A stretch of 64,000 nucleotides of DNA from Novipirellula galeiformis (GCF_007860095.1 NZ_SJPT01000004.1:407260-471259); one strand, 5' to 3'; positions 1-9,183 are shown, counted from the stretch's first letter. The notes: generated from the letters alone by a model not told the origin. Numbers and translations are program-made.

Positions 1-348
1 AATACGGGCATTTTAGAATCGATCACTTCGCAAATGTGTAATCGACTTCAGGAGACAGCAACACAAATCACACCGCAAATTGACGAAATCTTGAAATCGA
101 TGTGGCGTCTTGGGCTGCTGGGGTGTCAATTAACAGGCAGCGGATCGGCATGTTTTGGCCTAGCCGACTCAGCAATCCAAGCGAAACGATTGGCAGAACA
201 ACTGCGTCGCCAATTAGGTAGAGACTCTGGAAGTCTCGATAAACCTCGTTCCGATAGCCAAATTTCCGCAGGCGCAAGGGTTGTCGCTGCGACTTCGGTT
301 CGAGTGCCGGCAATCATTCAAATTGAATCCATTCGAAGTCCAGAGTAA
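1..348 (+). CDS. ispE: 4-diphosphocytidyl-2-C-methyl-D-erythritol kinase, C-terminal part (cut by window edge)
   Basis: The reading frame is open from base 1, so only the last 115 codons are present. The segment contains [11 protein letters not shown], which matches the third conserved glycine-rich motif of GHMP kinases as it appears in IspE. IspE phosphorylates CDP-methylerythritol in the cytoplasmic MEP route to isoprenoids. The last 40 or so residues after the motif are Arg/Ser rich and look like a poorly conserved tail. spoVG follows 77 bases downstream on the same strand; ispE and spoVG also lie near each other in Bacillus, which supports the assignment. Other GHMP kinases are possible, but the motif wording and the neighbour favour IspE. 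Confidence 0.8.
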   Translation, partial: NTGILESITSQMCNRLQETATQITPQIDEILKSMWRLGLLGCQLTGSGSACFGLADSAIQAKRLAEQLRRQLGRDSGSLDKPRSDSQISAGARVVAATSVRVPAIIQIESIRSPE

Positions 349-425
349 CGCGAGTAGGAGTGGGACTCCTTTTTTACTTTGGACGTTCCGCGTCCCACGC
401 CATCGCAGTTAGGGAGGATCAAACC

Positions 426-1040
426 GTGCAGATCTCTGAGATACGCATCAAACTGATGGAAGCTTCCGAGGATCGACTCCGCGCATTCTGCTCCATTACC
501 ATCGATGGATCTTTTGTGGTTCGCGATTTGAAAATCATCGATGGCTCCAACGGCCCTTTCGTCGCGATGCCGAGCCGCAAGTTAACTGGCCATTGTCAAC
601 GATGTAGCTACAAGAATCATCTCCGAGCAACCTATTGCAATCACTGTGGTGTCAAATTGCAAATCGATTCAGATGTCGATTCACCACAAAAGCTGTATGC
701 GGATGTCGCACATCCGATCAACAGCGATTGTCGCGAGCTGATCCAGAACGCGGTGATCGAAGAATTTGAAGCCGAGCTTGCGCGTGCGAGTGAGCCGGGT
801 TACCAATCTCGTTACGACGATGACTTTGGCGACGATGACATGGGACTTCCAGCGCCCCGTCGCAGCGAGAGCCGACAAGGCTCCGAAGCAGCGTTGCCAT
901 CAACCGAAACCGTCTTGTTTGACGACAATGAATCGAAAACCAGTGGTCCGAAACGACCGCACTTCATGGATCCGCAGACTCGCGAAAAAGCGACGTCCGA
1001 GGATGACCATGATGACGGATTCGGCGTCGGAATTTTTTAA
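426..1040 (+). CDS. spoVG: SpoVG family protein with C-terminal zinc-ribbon-like extension
   Basis: I chose the GTG at 426 because GGAGG lies at 413-417, a good distance upstream, and because the protein then begins [11 protein letters not shown], as SpoVG proteins do. Residues 1-60 or so carry the SpoVG core ([20 protein letters not shown] and [10 protein letters not shown]). SpoVG is a small nucleic-acid-binding regulator in Firmicutes; its role in planctomycetes is not established. Unlike the roughly 90-residue Bacillus protein, this one has about 204 residues: the core is followed by a CxxC-x10-CxxC cluster that could bind zinc, then a long acidic, low-complexity tail. It probably shares a transcript with ispE. 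Confidence 0.85.
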   Translation: MQISEIRIKLMEASEDRLRAFCSITIDGSFVVRDLKIIDGSNGPFVAMPSRKLTGHCQRCSYKNHLRATYCNHCGVKLQIDSDVDSPQKLYADVAHPINSDCRELIQNAVIEEFEAELARASEPGYQSRYDDDFGDDDMGLPAPRRSESRQGSEAALPSTETVLFDDNESKTSGPKRPHFMDPQTREKATSEDDHDDGFGVGIF

Positions 1041-1181
1041 GCGACGCGGTTCAGAACCCCCATTGATTGACGATTCGAAGCGTGCCAGAGTAAATTAGCG
1101 GTACCTGCGGCAACCGATGGAATGTGAATTCCGGACATTCACGGAAGCCGGCATCCTCGATCCTCCGTTGATTCGCTCTCC

Positions 1182-1496
1182 ATGCCTCCCTCGATTCGGC
1201 CTTCCTCGACTCGTCCGCGCCGTCGCCTGCCGCAAATCAGCCTCGCCGTGATGATGTTGATGATGATCATCTTCGCGATGATCTTCGCGGGCGGGTTCTA
1301 CGCGATGCGTGTTCCTGCGGTGAAGGCAGACCTCGATGCCCTCTTTGGCGGCGGTACGATGACGGATGGTGACCGCTCCGCGGGGCATCTTGCTCACATC
1401 GTTTTCATTCTGTTTACCTTGACGTCGCCATTGCTGCTGGCCGGCGGTTTGTCGATGGGCTTGTCCGCTTGGCGTTGGCTGCAACGCCAAACGTGA
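1182..1496 (+). CDS. small membrane protein of unknown function
   Basis: This is a 104-residue protein with a basic N-terminus (about residues 1-17, SSTRPRRRLP) followed by two strongly hydrophobic segments, roughly residues 20-43 (rich in Met, Ile and Phe) and 70-95. The short loop between them would lie on the periplasmic side if the positive-inside rule holds. I recognise no family. It is on the same strand as spoVG, 141 bases downstream, and its stop is about 35 bases from the end of the convergent coiled-coil gene. The hydrophobic pattern and basic leader make a real membrane protein more likely than a chance ORF. Confidence 0.6.
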   Translation: MPPSIRPSSTRPRRRLPQISLAVMMLMMIIFAMIFAGGFYAMRVPAVKADLDALFGGGTMTDGDRSAGHLAHIVFILFTLTSPLLLAGGLSMGLSAWRWLQRQT

Positions 1497-1531
1497 CCAT
1501 GCCCAGGATCGTGATCGAACCCAGGGGATGA

Positions 1532-2998
1532 CTATCGCTTTCGGTAGTCGCCGCTACTTGAATCTCCGCCGTCCCAATGCTTTCGATTCTGATCGCGGCG
1601 TTGCCCAGCGCGTCGCGCATGCGTTTGCATCGCCGCTGCAGCGGCTTGCTCCATCGCGTTGGCAAGAATCTGAGCCATTGGATGGGCTGCCGCACGCGTA
1701 ATTTTCTCTGCCGCAGTAGGCCCCCAACGCTGGGACGAGCGAATCCGCTCCCAGATCTCCTCGACATCGCGGACATTGCTTGCCCGATACAGATCATCGA
1801 GCACATCCAATGTCCCCACGAACTGCGAGCGTGAGGAATCGAACTGCAAAGCCCGAAAACGCTGGATCACTTGACCGAGGGTGTCCATCATTTTCTGCAT
1901 GTGCACCAAATGATTACGTCGATCTTCGACCGTCTGTTTTAACGCGTCGATTTCCGATTCCACTCCCACCAAACGAGCCACGATTTGGTCGTCGGTCAGC
2001 TCTTGGGTTTGCTTCGCACGGTCGCGCAATTCACGGCTATTCATTTTCTCTAGCATCTTGCGAAAGACCGTGATCGCTTGCCGATAATAGGGTCCACGGG
2101 GGTCTTCGAGCTGCGTGAGTTCGGCTTCGATCGCATTCGTCTCTTCGACGGCGGCGTTAAGCAGTTTTAGCTGTGCGTCTCGTTTCGTCTGAATGCGTTG
2201 CGTTTGTGACACTTTCTCTTGCAACCCCAGTGTTTCGGCAACTTCATCGCGATGACGTTCCAACTCGTTCATCACCGTATCAAACGCGTCCCGATCGGAG
2301 GCGATAATCTCACGCATTTTCTCAGGCGTCTGTTGCAGAAACTCGTAGCTTTGTCGAGCCGAATGGAAATCAATGAACTTTGCTAACCATCGATCAGCAC
2401 GTCGGGTAAAGCCTCGCTTGGTATAGCGTTTGGTACCAAAACGGCGATCGTACAAATAACGAAACAACGAACTGTTGTCATAGGCGGGCAATTTCCGCGC
2501 CGCTTCTTGATCGATCTCTTGCAAATTAGCTTCGGCGCGCTCCAACGCCGCTTCCGCCACAGCCGCTCGATCCGAAAGCTGAACGAAGGCCGCGGACTGA
2601 CGAAGCGCCTGTTCGACTTCCTTGGCGGTCTGTTGCTGAGACTCCAACGCGGCATCGAAGTCGGCATTGATCGCGATCAATTCGGATTCAAGTTGCTCCC
2701 GTTTCGCATTGGCTTGCGAAAGCATCGCTTTCACACGACGTTCCTGATCCTCTTTTCGCATCAAGATGTCCGCGACACTCCCACGAACTTCGCCCCACGT
2801 TTCCTGAATCGCCTCGGCGCTGAGCTCCGGAAGGTAGTGTTCGGCGAGTTCCGCCAACGCGTCGCCGCGATGATCTTCCAAGCCATCGCGTTCCTCTCGG
2901 GAGGACGAGATACGCTGCCGCTCTTGCTCAAGACGCGTTTGCACATTGGCATACGCTTCAATCAATTGACGATGGACCACAGGACCAGAAATGGGCAT
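1532..2998 (-). CDS. large coiled-coil protein of unknown function
   Basis: A 488-residue, highly charged, Glu/Gln/Arg-rich protein that is almost wholly alpha-helical by composition, with heptad-like stretches at about residues 15-165 and 215-390. There is no signal peptide or membrane segment, so it is probably cytoplasmic. A break in the coiled coil near residues 170-205 contains an aromatic and basic patch (LFRYLYDRRFGTKRYTKR). The C-terminus is Ala-rich, then basic and hydrophilic. No family is recognised. The next gene on the same strand starts 65 bases upstream and encodes a small C-terminally anchored protein, so the two may form one unit, perhaps with the helical protein encoded divergently at 3866. 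Confidence 0.7.
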   Translation of the reverse strand: MPISGPVVHRQLIEAYANVQTRLEQERQRISSSREERDGLEDHRGDALAELAEHYLPELSAEAIQETWGEVRGSVADILMRKEDQERRVKAMLSQANAKREQLESELIAINADFDAALESQQQTAKEVEQALRQSAAFVQLSDRAAVAEAALERAEANLQEIDQEAARKLPAYDNSSLFRYLYDRRFGTKRYTKRGFTRRADRWLAKFIDFHSARQSYEFLQQTPEKMREIIASDRDAFDTVMNELERHRDEVAETLGLQEKVSQTQRIQTKRDAQLKLLNAAVEETNAIEAELTQLEDPRGPYYRQAITVFRKMLEKMNSRELRDRAKQTQELTDDQIVARLVGVESEIDALKQTVEDRRNHLVHMQKMMDTLGQVIQRFRALQFDSSRSQFVGTLDVLDDLYRASNVRDVEEIWERIRSSQRWGPTAAEKITRAAAHPMAQILANAMEQAAAAAMQTHARRAGQRRDQNRKHWDGGDSSSGDYRKR

Positions 2999-3063
2999 CA
3001 GACGTTAAACCTTCCAACAAAGTCGAGCAAACAAGGTCGAGCAAACAAAAACGCGATCACCGC

Positions 3064-3480
3064 CTAGGCAAACAGAGACCATAACAAACCGCCGGTCGCC
3101 GCTAACGCAGCCGCACTCCACAGCATTCGATTTCGCCAAATCCAAAGATGGGCAATCAAGCTCTTCAGTCCCGGTTGGGGATCTTCGTACGTGTGCAGCG
3201 TCGCGAGGTACTGATCGATCGCAGCTTCGATTTCCGCCTCGCTAACATTGTCGCCTGAGAGCCGAGCCGCTCGCACCAATTTATTGCGTAGATTGGTGCG
3301 TGCGTCATCACGTCGAAACATCTCTTCGGCGGTCTCTCGCTGATCGCGCATCTCACGAGCGACGTCCATCACCCGCAAGGTTTCGTTGAGCGTCAAATTT
3401 TGCCCCGGCAACTCGATCTGGGACATCGAGTGCGGACGGGCCTGGCGTGGAGCCTGTTGCTGAGCGTTGGGGTTAGGCAT
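3064..3480 (-). CDS. small tail-anchored membrane protein of unknown function
   Basis: I chose the start at 3480 (MPNPNAQQ); an upstream in-frame Met at 3540 would add a stretch without coding character. The 138-residue product has a Gln/Pro-rich N-terminus, a charged helical middle (residues 30-95, EMRDQRETAEEMF), and a single hydrophobic segment at the extreme C-terminus (about 120-138, SAAALAATGGLLWSL). This is the layout of a tail-anchored inner-membrane protein with its helical domain in the cytoplasm. It lies directly upstream of the coiled-coil gene on the same strand and could anchor that protein. Family not recognised. Confidence 0.65.
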   Translation of the reverse strand: MPNPNAQQQAPRQARPHSMSQIELPGQNLTLNETLRVMDVAREMRDQRETAEEMFRRDDARTNLRNKLVRAARLSGDNVSEAEIEAAIDQYLATLHTYEDPQPGLKSLIAHLWIWRNRMLWSAAALAATGGLLWSLFA

Positions 3481-3865
3481 GACAGGTAATACAGACAAAA
3501 ATAAAGGACGGCAGTGAACTCGCCCGCTTATTCTATGCAATCCACCGTTTCTGCAGAGTACGCCAGTCGGTTGTGAATCCGGAAATCACGCACTTTCTAC
3601 CGCCACCCTCGGTTTAGCCGGGACCGACCGCAGCGGTAGGCAGGTCGAGATTGCCACCAGGGGATCGGGCTTGCCACCGGGGATCGGGTCGCCATGGCCG
3701 CAGCCGACGTCTCGCTTCGCGGCGGAACCGCTCAAAGGATTTCCAGCGTCTCCGCTGCCGCCCCAGGCATGATTGCCAGCCAAGCTTTTTGCCCCTACCT
3801 TTATGGATACAACGACTCATCAGACGGGTATTATTTTTACCACCATCATCGTGGAGAATCACGGC

Positions 3866-5116
3866 ATGTCCGATCAAGCTCAAGCGTCCGCACCGGAACC
3901 TAGTAAAAGTGAAACTCGATCGGCCTCGCAGGTCGCTACCGAGCGTGACTCTCAATCCATGCGAGAGTACCTTGATCGTGCCTTGGTCGTCTTGAAAAAG
4001 TTCGGCAGTAGCAGCGCGAACGAGGCGCCCCAGGAGTTGATTTCGTTGCTTGAAAGCGTTCGCCATTTGGATGAATCCAAAGTGATCGCCATCGCCGAAG
4101 TCATCAAGCATATGAGTTCCTTTAACGCGCTCGTCCGTGAGAATGTGGAAAGCATTCAAATCGGAAATCGCTACATGGACATCACTCAGTTATTCGATTC
4201 GGTCCGCGAAGACAGCAAACGACTGATCGGCCAATTGGATGATGGCAAGATTAGTGGTACCGAGAAAGTGTCCAATTGGTGGATGAAAATCCGCCGCGGC
4301 ACGCCGAACGATCGCTTTGAAAAGATCGTGGAAATTTACGGTGAGGTTGCCAAAGACACCAAGGAAGCTCTAAAGACCGAAGAGCTGATCATGGATGCCT
4401 ATATCGATTTCCGCTTCGCGCTCAAGGAAGCCGAAATTCTCTCGCGCGAACTGTTGGACATGCAGGTGCCGGTGCTTGACGCTGCGAAAGCAAATTTGTC
4501 GTCGGCCCAATCGGCGTTAGACAACTATGCCGGCAACGACGAAGGGGGCAAGAGTAAAGCCGAACTCGCTCGTGATGAATCGCGTCACCGCTACGAGAAA
4601 GAAGATGCAACGTACCAGTTGCTCAAAGACATCGCCGAGAACCTGCAGATCGGTTACGACGTCGGCGAAACGTTGATTACCAAACTGAAACAGACTCACG
4701 ACGTGAAAGAGCGCGTGTTCCGTCGCGCGGTGACCTTCTTCACCACCAACGAGCACGTGTTCACAATCCTGGGGACGGTTTACACCAGCCAACATGGGCT
4801 TCACGAAGTCACTCAGGCGACCGAAGCGATGAAGACCGGGGTCAACAAAGGGCTCGAAGATATCGCCACCCTTGGCCGCAACCTCGAACGCGCCGCACTG
4901 AAGGCGGGATACGGGAGCACCATCGACCCGGAATCGGTACAGAAGTTGGTCGATGCGATCAGCGACTTCCAAGTGGAATCGCTGGAAATGATCGCCGACC
5001 TTCGCCGTGAAAGTGAAGAGAGCACTAAGGCGATCCGCAAGAGCGTCGAAGCGGGTAAGAAAAAGTACCAAGAAACCTTGGCCCGACACGCCCATGGACA
5101 ACTGGCCGATCGCTAA
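3866..5116 (+). CDS. helical cytoplasmic protein, faintly TelA-like
   Basis: The ATG at 3866 is preferred over the in-frame ATG at 3773 because GTGGAG lies just upstream (3851) and the 31 codons before it look non-coding. The 416-residue product is hydrophilic and almost entirely helical, with no signal peptide or membrane span. Its last third (for example QKLVDAISDFQVESLEMI) recalls the C-terminal helices of TelA/KlaA-type toxic-anion-resistance proteins, but this is only an impression of pattern. It is divergent from the small anchored protein and the coiled-coil gene, which suggests a three-gene locus. Function unknown. Confidence 0.65.
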   Translation: MSDQAQASAPEPSKSETRSASQVATERDSQSMREYLDRALVVLKKFGSSSANEAPQELISLLESVRHLDESKVIAIAEVIKHMSSFNALVRENVESIQIGNRYMDITQLFDSVREDSKRLIGQLDDGKISGTEKVSNWWMKIRRGTPNDRFEKIVEIYGEVAKDTKEALKTEELIMDAYIDFRFALKEAEILSRELLDMQVPVLDAAKANLSSAQSALDNYAGNDEGGKSKAELARDESRHRYEKEDATYQLLKDIAENLQIGYDVGETLITKLKQTHDVKERVFRRAVTFFTTNEHVFTILGTVYTSQHGLHEVTQATEAMKTGVNKGLEDIATLGRNLERAALKAGYGSTIDPESVQKLVDAISDFQVESLEMIADLRRESEESTKAIRKSVEAGKKKYQETLARHAHGQLADR

Positions 5117-5192
5117 AGCTCTCCATCCTGCAGGCTCGTTTCCATTGACGCCGTTGCCCCTTAGGTTTCAATAATGACGGGGGATTCAAACC

Positions 5193-5241
5193 GTAGCTGC
5201 GTTCGCAAGAACGCGGCCCACCGTCTGGCGACGGTGTCTAC
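5193..5241. repeat. REP-like double hairpin bounded by GTAG and CTAC
   Basis: GTAG at 5193 is followed by a stem-loop (CTGCGTTC, loop GCAA, GAACGCGG) and then by a second stem-loop (CACCGTC, loop TGGC, GACGGTG) ending in CTAC at 5238-5241. The layout is two inverted REP units. It lies in the spacer between two convergent genes (stops at 5116 and 5391). GTAG feet are typical of REPs that depend on RAYT transposases; no such transposase is visible in this window. Confidence 0.6.
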
Positions 5242-5390
5242 ATCAAAATCAAAAATGCGCTAGTCTGAGTAAATTGATGGGCCCTCGCACCGGGGCACAT
5301 ACAACAGCGTTTCAAATGCTAACGCGAGCGCCGCCAACGCCCTCCGGCGATTATCGATAACACCGAATCGTTCCTGTCTAGCGGCTTGAC

Positions 5391-6539
5391 CTACTCGACG
5401 CCAAAGCGGTGAACGGTCACTTCACGGAGCGTTTGTCCCGGGCGAAGCAGCGTACTGGGGAACGATGCATGGTTCGGCGCATCGGGATAGTGCTGCGTCT
5501 CTAAGCAGAACGCCTCGTGCCCGCCGGCGCCGGCCGAATGCTCGTCCCCCGTCAAGTGGTTGGCTGTGTAGAGTTGGATGGCCGGTTGAGTCGTTTCCAC
5601 TTCAAGCGTGCGTCCCGAACTCGGATCGACCACGCGGGCCGCTAAACGCAAATGGCCGGCTTCTCCGCGAACCACCAAGCAATGGTCGTAACCCTTCGTC
5701 GCGGGCAGTTGATCGATGCGATCGCCCAACGCGGTGGGTTTTCGGAAGTCGAGCACGCTGCCATCGAGCTTGTTTAGTTTTCCGGTAGGAATCAAATCCT
5801 GATCCACGTCCAAGGCCTCATCGGCCTGGATCATGGCCACATGATTCAGTGCGGTGCCAGAGCCAGCGCCGGCGAGGTTCCAATAGCTGTGATTGGTCAA
5901 ATTCAGATGGGTCGGTGCATCCGTCGTCGCGGTGAATGCGATTCCCAATTCGTTCTTGTCATTCCAGCTGTAATCGACGGTGACGTTCACCGTACCGGGG
6001 AACCCTTCTTGACCATCGGGGCTGGTTAATTGGAAGCGGACACCGACGGCATCTTCGCTCTGGTAGCTCTCACCCTCCCAAAATTGGTAGGTAAAGTTTT
6101 TGTTGCCACCGTGTAAATGATGTTTTCCAAGATTGAGGGTGACTTGGTAATCCGTGCCATCGATCGTAAACTTCCCCTGTCCGATGCGGTTACAGAATCG
6201 CCCCACAGTGCTGCCGAAATACGGATGCCCTGATAAATAGGGAGCAAGCTCCGCAAAGGCGAGGTTGACGTTTTCGACTTTCCCCTGCGAATCAGGAACA
6301 TTCACCTCCAACAACGTGGCTCCCCAATTCATCACCGAGACATGATTGCCGTGCGAATTGGTCAAGGTGAAACGCGTCACTTCGCGATCATCCGCAGTCT
6401 TCCCGAACGGGCTAGTTTCAATCTTCATGGTTGGCAGGGCTTTTGCGATGGTTAGATTGGGAGCGAGTAACGCAATCGTGAGGACGCTCCATTGCACGGG
6501 CAAATTTAACACGCAGTATCTTTTTTGAGTATGTGCCAC
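5391..6539 (-). CDS. exported aldose 1-epimerase (galactose mutarotase)
   Basis: A 382-residue protein with an N-terminal hydrophobic segment (about residues 15-33) that looks like a signal peptide, so it probably acts outside the cytoplasm. The galactose mutarotase family signatures are present: NRIGQGKF, HLHGG (catalytic His), NHSYWNL (second His), GYDHCLV and a C-terminal FCLETQHYPDAPN carrying the catalytic Glu. The enzyme interconverts alpha and beta anomers of aldohexoses. Export fits a polysaccharide-degrading marine planctomycete that handles sugars in the periplasm. It is divergent from the dihydrouridine synthase, with only 45 bases between the start codons. Confidence 0.9.
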   Translation of the reverse strand: MAHTQKRYCVLNLPVQWSVLTIALLAPNLTIAKALPTMKIETSPFGKTADDREVTRFTLTNSHGNHVSVMNWGATLLEVNVPDSQGKVENVNLAFAELAPYLSGHPYFGSTVGRFCNRIGQGKFTIDGTDYQVTLNLGKHHLHGGNKNFTYQFWEGESYQSEDAVGVRFQLTSPDGQEGFPGTVNVTVDYSWNDKNELGIAFTATTDAPTHLNLTNHSYWNLAGAGSGTALNHVAMIQADEALDVDQDLIPTGKLNKLDGSVLDFRKPTALGDRIDQLPATKGYDHCLVVRGEAGHLRLAARVVDPSSGRTLEVETTQPAIQLYTANHLTGDEHSAGAGGHEAFCLETQHYPDAPNHASFPSTLLRPGQTLREVTVHRFGVE

Positions 6540-6584
6540 CCGACCGGGGCATGAACCGATCCGTTTTCAGCGATCTCCCATTTT

Positions 6585-7649
6585 ATGACAACCTCATTCC
6601 AAACACGGCCCCTTACGATTGGCAACGTTTCGATTGGCTTTCCCGTCGTGCAAGCCGCATTATCGGGCTACAGCGACTTGCCGATGCGTGTGATTGCGCG
6701 TCGGCATGGCGCCAGCTATACGGTTTGTGAGGTGATGCTTGACCAATTCCTTGTCGCCCTCAGCAAGCGACAAAAGACCAAGCATTTCCTAGAGATCGAT
6801 CCCGACGAACCACCGGTTGGCGGGCAATTGATGGGAGCCGAGCCAGAACAGTTTTCCGCCGGCGCGATGAAGTTGGTCGAAGCGGGATTTGACATCATTG
6901 ATGTCAATTTTGGATGCCCCGTGAAAAAAGTGCTCGGTCGTTGCCGAGGCGGCTTTCATCTCTCGCAACCCTCCATCGCGATTGAGATCCTAAGGCGAAC
7001 CCGAGATATCGTGCCCGATTCCATTCCCGTGACCGTTAAAATGCGACGCGGCATGGATGACACCGCCGAATCACGCGACGCCTTTTTTGAGATCCTCGAC
7101 GGAGCCATCGACGCCGGGCTCGCTGCGGCAACCGTTCATGGCCGCACGGTCAAGCAACGCTACAACGGCCCGAGTCGCTGGGAGTTCCTCAGCGAAGTGA
7201 AGCAGCATGTTGGTGATTCGATCAAAATCCTCGGCAGCGGCGACTTGTTCTCCGCCCAAGATTGCCTGCGGATGCTTGAGCAAACCGGCATCGATGGCGT
7301 GACTGTCGCCCGCGGTGCGATTGGCAACCCATGGATTTTCACTCAGGCCGCAGCGCTGGCCAAAGGAGATCCGATGCCGCCACCGCCGACGCTTCATGAG
7401 CAAGCCAGTGTGATCCAAGAACATGTCAACCTTTGCGAACGAACGTATTCGCCCGAGCGAGCGCTGTTATTGATGCGAAAGCACTGCATCAAGTACTCGC
7501 AAAGCCATCCTGAGCACGAAGCGGTGCGGCACGATCTCGCCCGAGTGCGACTGCGTGAAGAGTTTGATGCCGCGCTAGAGCGTCACTACGGAACCGACGG
7601 TCCGGGCCGCTATGTTCCGGAAGACTATCACCGCAAACAAGCCGAGTAG
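6585..7649 (+). CDS. tRNA-dihydrouridine synthase
   Basis: A 354-residue FMN-dependent TIM-barrel protein of the Dus family, which reduces uridine to dihydrouridine in tRNA D-loops. Visible signatures are DVNFGCPVKKV with the catalytic Cys, VTVKMRRGMD, TVHGRTVKQRYNG and the phosphate-binding end ILGSGDLFS / VARGAIGNPWIF. Two places differ from common bacterial Dus proteins: the N-terminal barrel strand reads QAALSGYSDLPMR instead of the usual APMAGVTD type, and the segment after the catalytic Cys reads CRGGFHL where AGxxLL is usual. I cannot assign a DusA/B/C subtype. Its stop lies one base from the stop of the convergent regulator gene. Confidence 0.9.
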   Translation: MTTSFQTRPLTIGNVSIGFPVVQAALSGYSDLPMRVIARRHGASYTVCEVMLDQFLVALSKRQKTKHFLEIDPDEPPVGGQLMGAEPEQFSAGAMKLVEAGFDIIDVNFGCPVKKVLGRCRGGFHLSQPSIAIEILRRTRDIVPDSIPVTVKMRRGMDDTAESRDAFFEILDGAIDAGLAAATVHGRTVKQRYNGPSRWEFLSEVKQHVGDSIKILGSGDLFSAQDCLRMLEQTGIDGVTVARGAIGNPWIFTQAAALAKGDPMPPPPTLHEQASVIQEHVNLCERTYSPERALLLMRKHCIKYSQSHPEHEAVRHDLARVRLREEFDAALERHYGTDGPGRYVPEDYHRKQAE

Positions 7650-7650
7650 C

Positions 7651-9120
7651 CTACGCTTGTTCCTCTTCCTCGATCCCTTCCTCTGCGCTCTTGTATTGGT
7701 CCAATCGCCGATACAGCGTCCGTGCACCAATTTTCAGAATCTTGGCGGCTTCCTCACGGTTTCCGCCAGTCAGTTTCAATGTTTCCTCGATGGCCCAGCG
7801 CTCCACGGTGCTCAACGGTTGGCCAATTAAGTTCGATTCACCTCCGATCACCAACGTCGTACCCTCGGCACTCTCGGGTGCTTCATCGGCGAGCTCCGGC
7901 GGCAAGTCATCGATGTCCAATGAGCCATCGGTATCGAGCACGACCATCGTTTCCACAAAATTACGTAATTGGCGAATGTTGCCGGGCCAATCGTAAGCAA
8001 AGAACCGCTTGGTCACCGCAGGGGTGAAATGCGCGGTCGCCTTTTCATGTCGTCGCAAAAACATTTTCCGAAAGTGATCCATTAACGGGATCACATCATC
8101 GCGGCGTTCGCGAAGCGCGGGCAATTCCACCGTGACGACCTTCAAGCGAAAGTACAAATCGTTGCGGAACACGCCCGATTCGATCATCGCTTCGAGCGGC
8201 CGATTGGTTGCCGAAATCAACCGCACGTTGACTTTGATCGATTTATTATCGCCCACACGCGTGATCTGGCTCTCCTCCAAAACACGCAGCAACTTGATCT
8301 GGGTGCTCATCGGCATGTCGCCGACTTCATCGAGGAACAAGGTTCCGCCGTTGGCATATTGAAACGCGCCGACTCGATCGGCGACCGCGTCGGTGAACGA
8401 GCCTTTCACATGCCCGAACAATTCACTCTCGACGAGATTCTCCGAGACCGCGCGGGTATTCAGGGCGACGATCCGCTTATTGCGGCGAGGGCTGTTTTGA
8501 TGAATCGCTTGAGCGATCATCTCCTTGCCCGTGCCACTTTCACCGGTAATCAACACGGTCGCATCGGTCACCGCGATACGTCGCAAGCGATCGATGACCC
8601 CCTTCATCTTATCGCTGGTGTAAATGATCCCTTCGAATCCAAAACGCTCGTCGAGTCGCTGCATCAACTCGGTGTTTTGACGTCGCAGCGAGACGGCGTC
8701 CGCAGCCCGTTGCACGATCGCGCGCAATCGCGCCGGTGTGATCGGTTTCTCAAGGAAGTTGAAGGCGCCTTGCTGCATCGCTTCAACCGCCAATGGGACC
8801 GTCGCGTGCCCCGTCACCAGCACCACTTCACAATCAGGCAACTGCTTGCGAGCCAGATTCAAAATCTTCATGCCGTCAACATCGTTCATCACCATGTCGG
8901 TGATGATGATGTCGTACGTTTCACGCTCAACAAGCTTGGCCGCTTCAGGACCGCTGGTTGCCACCTCGCAATGATAACCAACCTTTTCCAGGCTTTCCGT
9001 CATCGCGCGTGCGTGCGCAGCTTCGTTGTCGACCACCAACAAACGAAGCTCACCTGGATCGTACGAGCGAGTCGAATCCGAATCGCTCGACGCGTTTTTA
9101 TCTGCTAACTCGTCGCTCAT
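7651..9120 (-). CDS. NtrC-type response regulator (receiver, AAA+, Fis-type HTH)
   Basis: Domains in order: a receiver at about residues 25-145 (phosphorylatable Asp in IIITDMVMND, conserved Lys in FLEKPITP), an AAA+ sigma-54 interaction domain at about 165-400 (Walker A GESGTGKE, Walker B GGTLFLDEVGDM, arginine-finger region FRNDLYFRL), and a Fis-type helix-turn-helix at about 440-480 (GGNREEAAKILKIGARTLYRR). It would switch on sigma-54 promoters after phosphorylation by an unlinked kinase; none lies next to it. The loop that contacts sigma-54, normally GAFTGA, reads GSFTDA here (about residues 240-245). Target genes cannot be told from the window. Confidence 0.9.
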   Translation of the reverse strand: MSDELADKNASSDSDSTRSYDPGELRLLVVDNEAAHARAMTESLEKVGYHCEVATSGPEAAKLVERETYDIIITDMVMNDVDGMKILNLARKQLPDCEVVLVTGHATVPLAVEAMQQGAFNFLEKPITPARLRAIVQRAADAVSLRRQNTELMQRLDERFGFEGIIYTSDKMKGVIDRLRRIAVTDATVLITGESGTGKEMIAQAIHQNSPRRNKRIVALNTRAVSENLVESELFGHVKGSFTDAVADRVGAFQYANGGTLFLDEVGDMPMSTQIKLLRVLEESQITRVGDNKSIKVNVRLISATNRPLEAMIESGVFRNDLYFRLKVVTVELPALRERRDDVIPLMDHFRKMFLRRHEKATAHFTPAVTKRFFAYDWPGNIRQLRNFVETMVVLDTDGSLDIDDLPPELADEAPESAEGTTLVIGGESNLIGQPLSTVERWAIEETLKLTGGNREEAAKILKIGARTLYRRLDQYKSAEEGIEEEEQA

Positions 9121-9183
9121 TAATAACTCATTAGTATCAGTCCCGAAGAAACAACTTCGCGGCTAGAACAAACCTTGCGTCGA

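Noticed and set aside
68-317. Minus-strand ORFs inside the ispE fragment
   Set aside because: They overlap a clear GHMP-kinase frame and have no domain of their own.
3614-4159. 181-codon minus-strand ORF opposite the start of the helical protein
   Set aside because: Arg/Gly-rich shadow ORF; the plus-strand frame from 3866 has better composition and a ribosome-binding site.
8359-9108. 249-codon plus-strand ORF opposite the NtrC-type gene
   Set aside because: Lies wholly within the receiver and AAA+ coding region of the true gene; His/Arg-rich with no domain.
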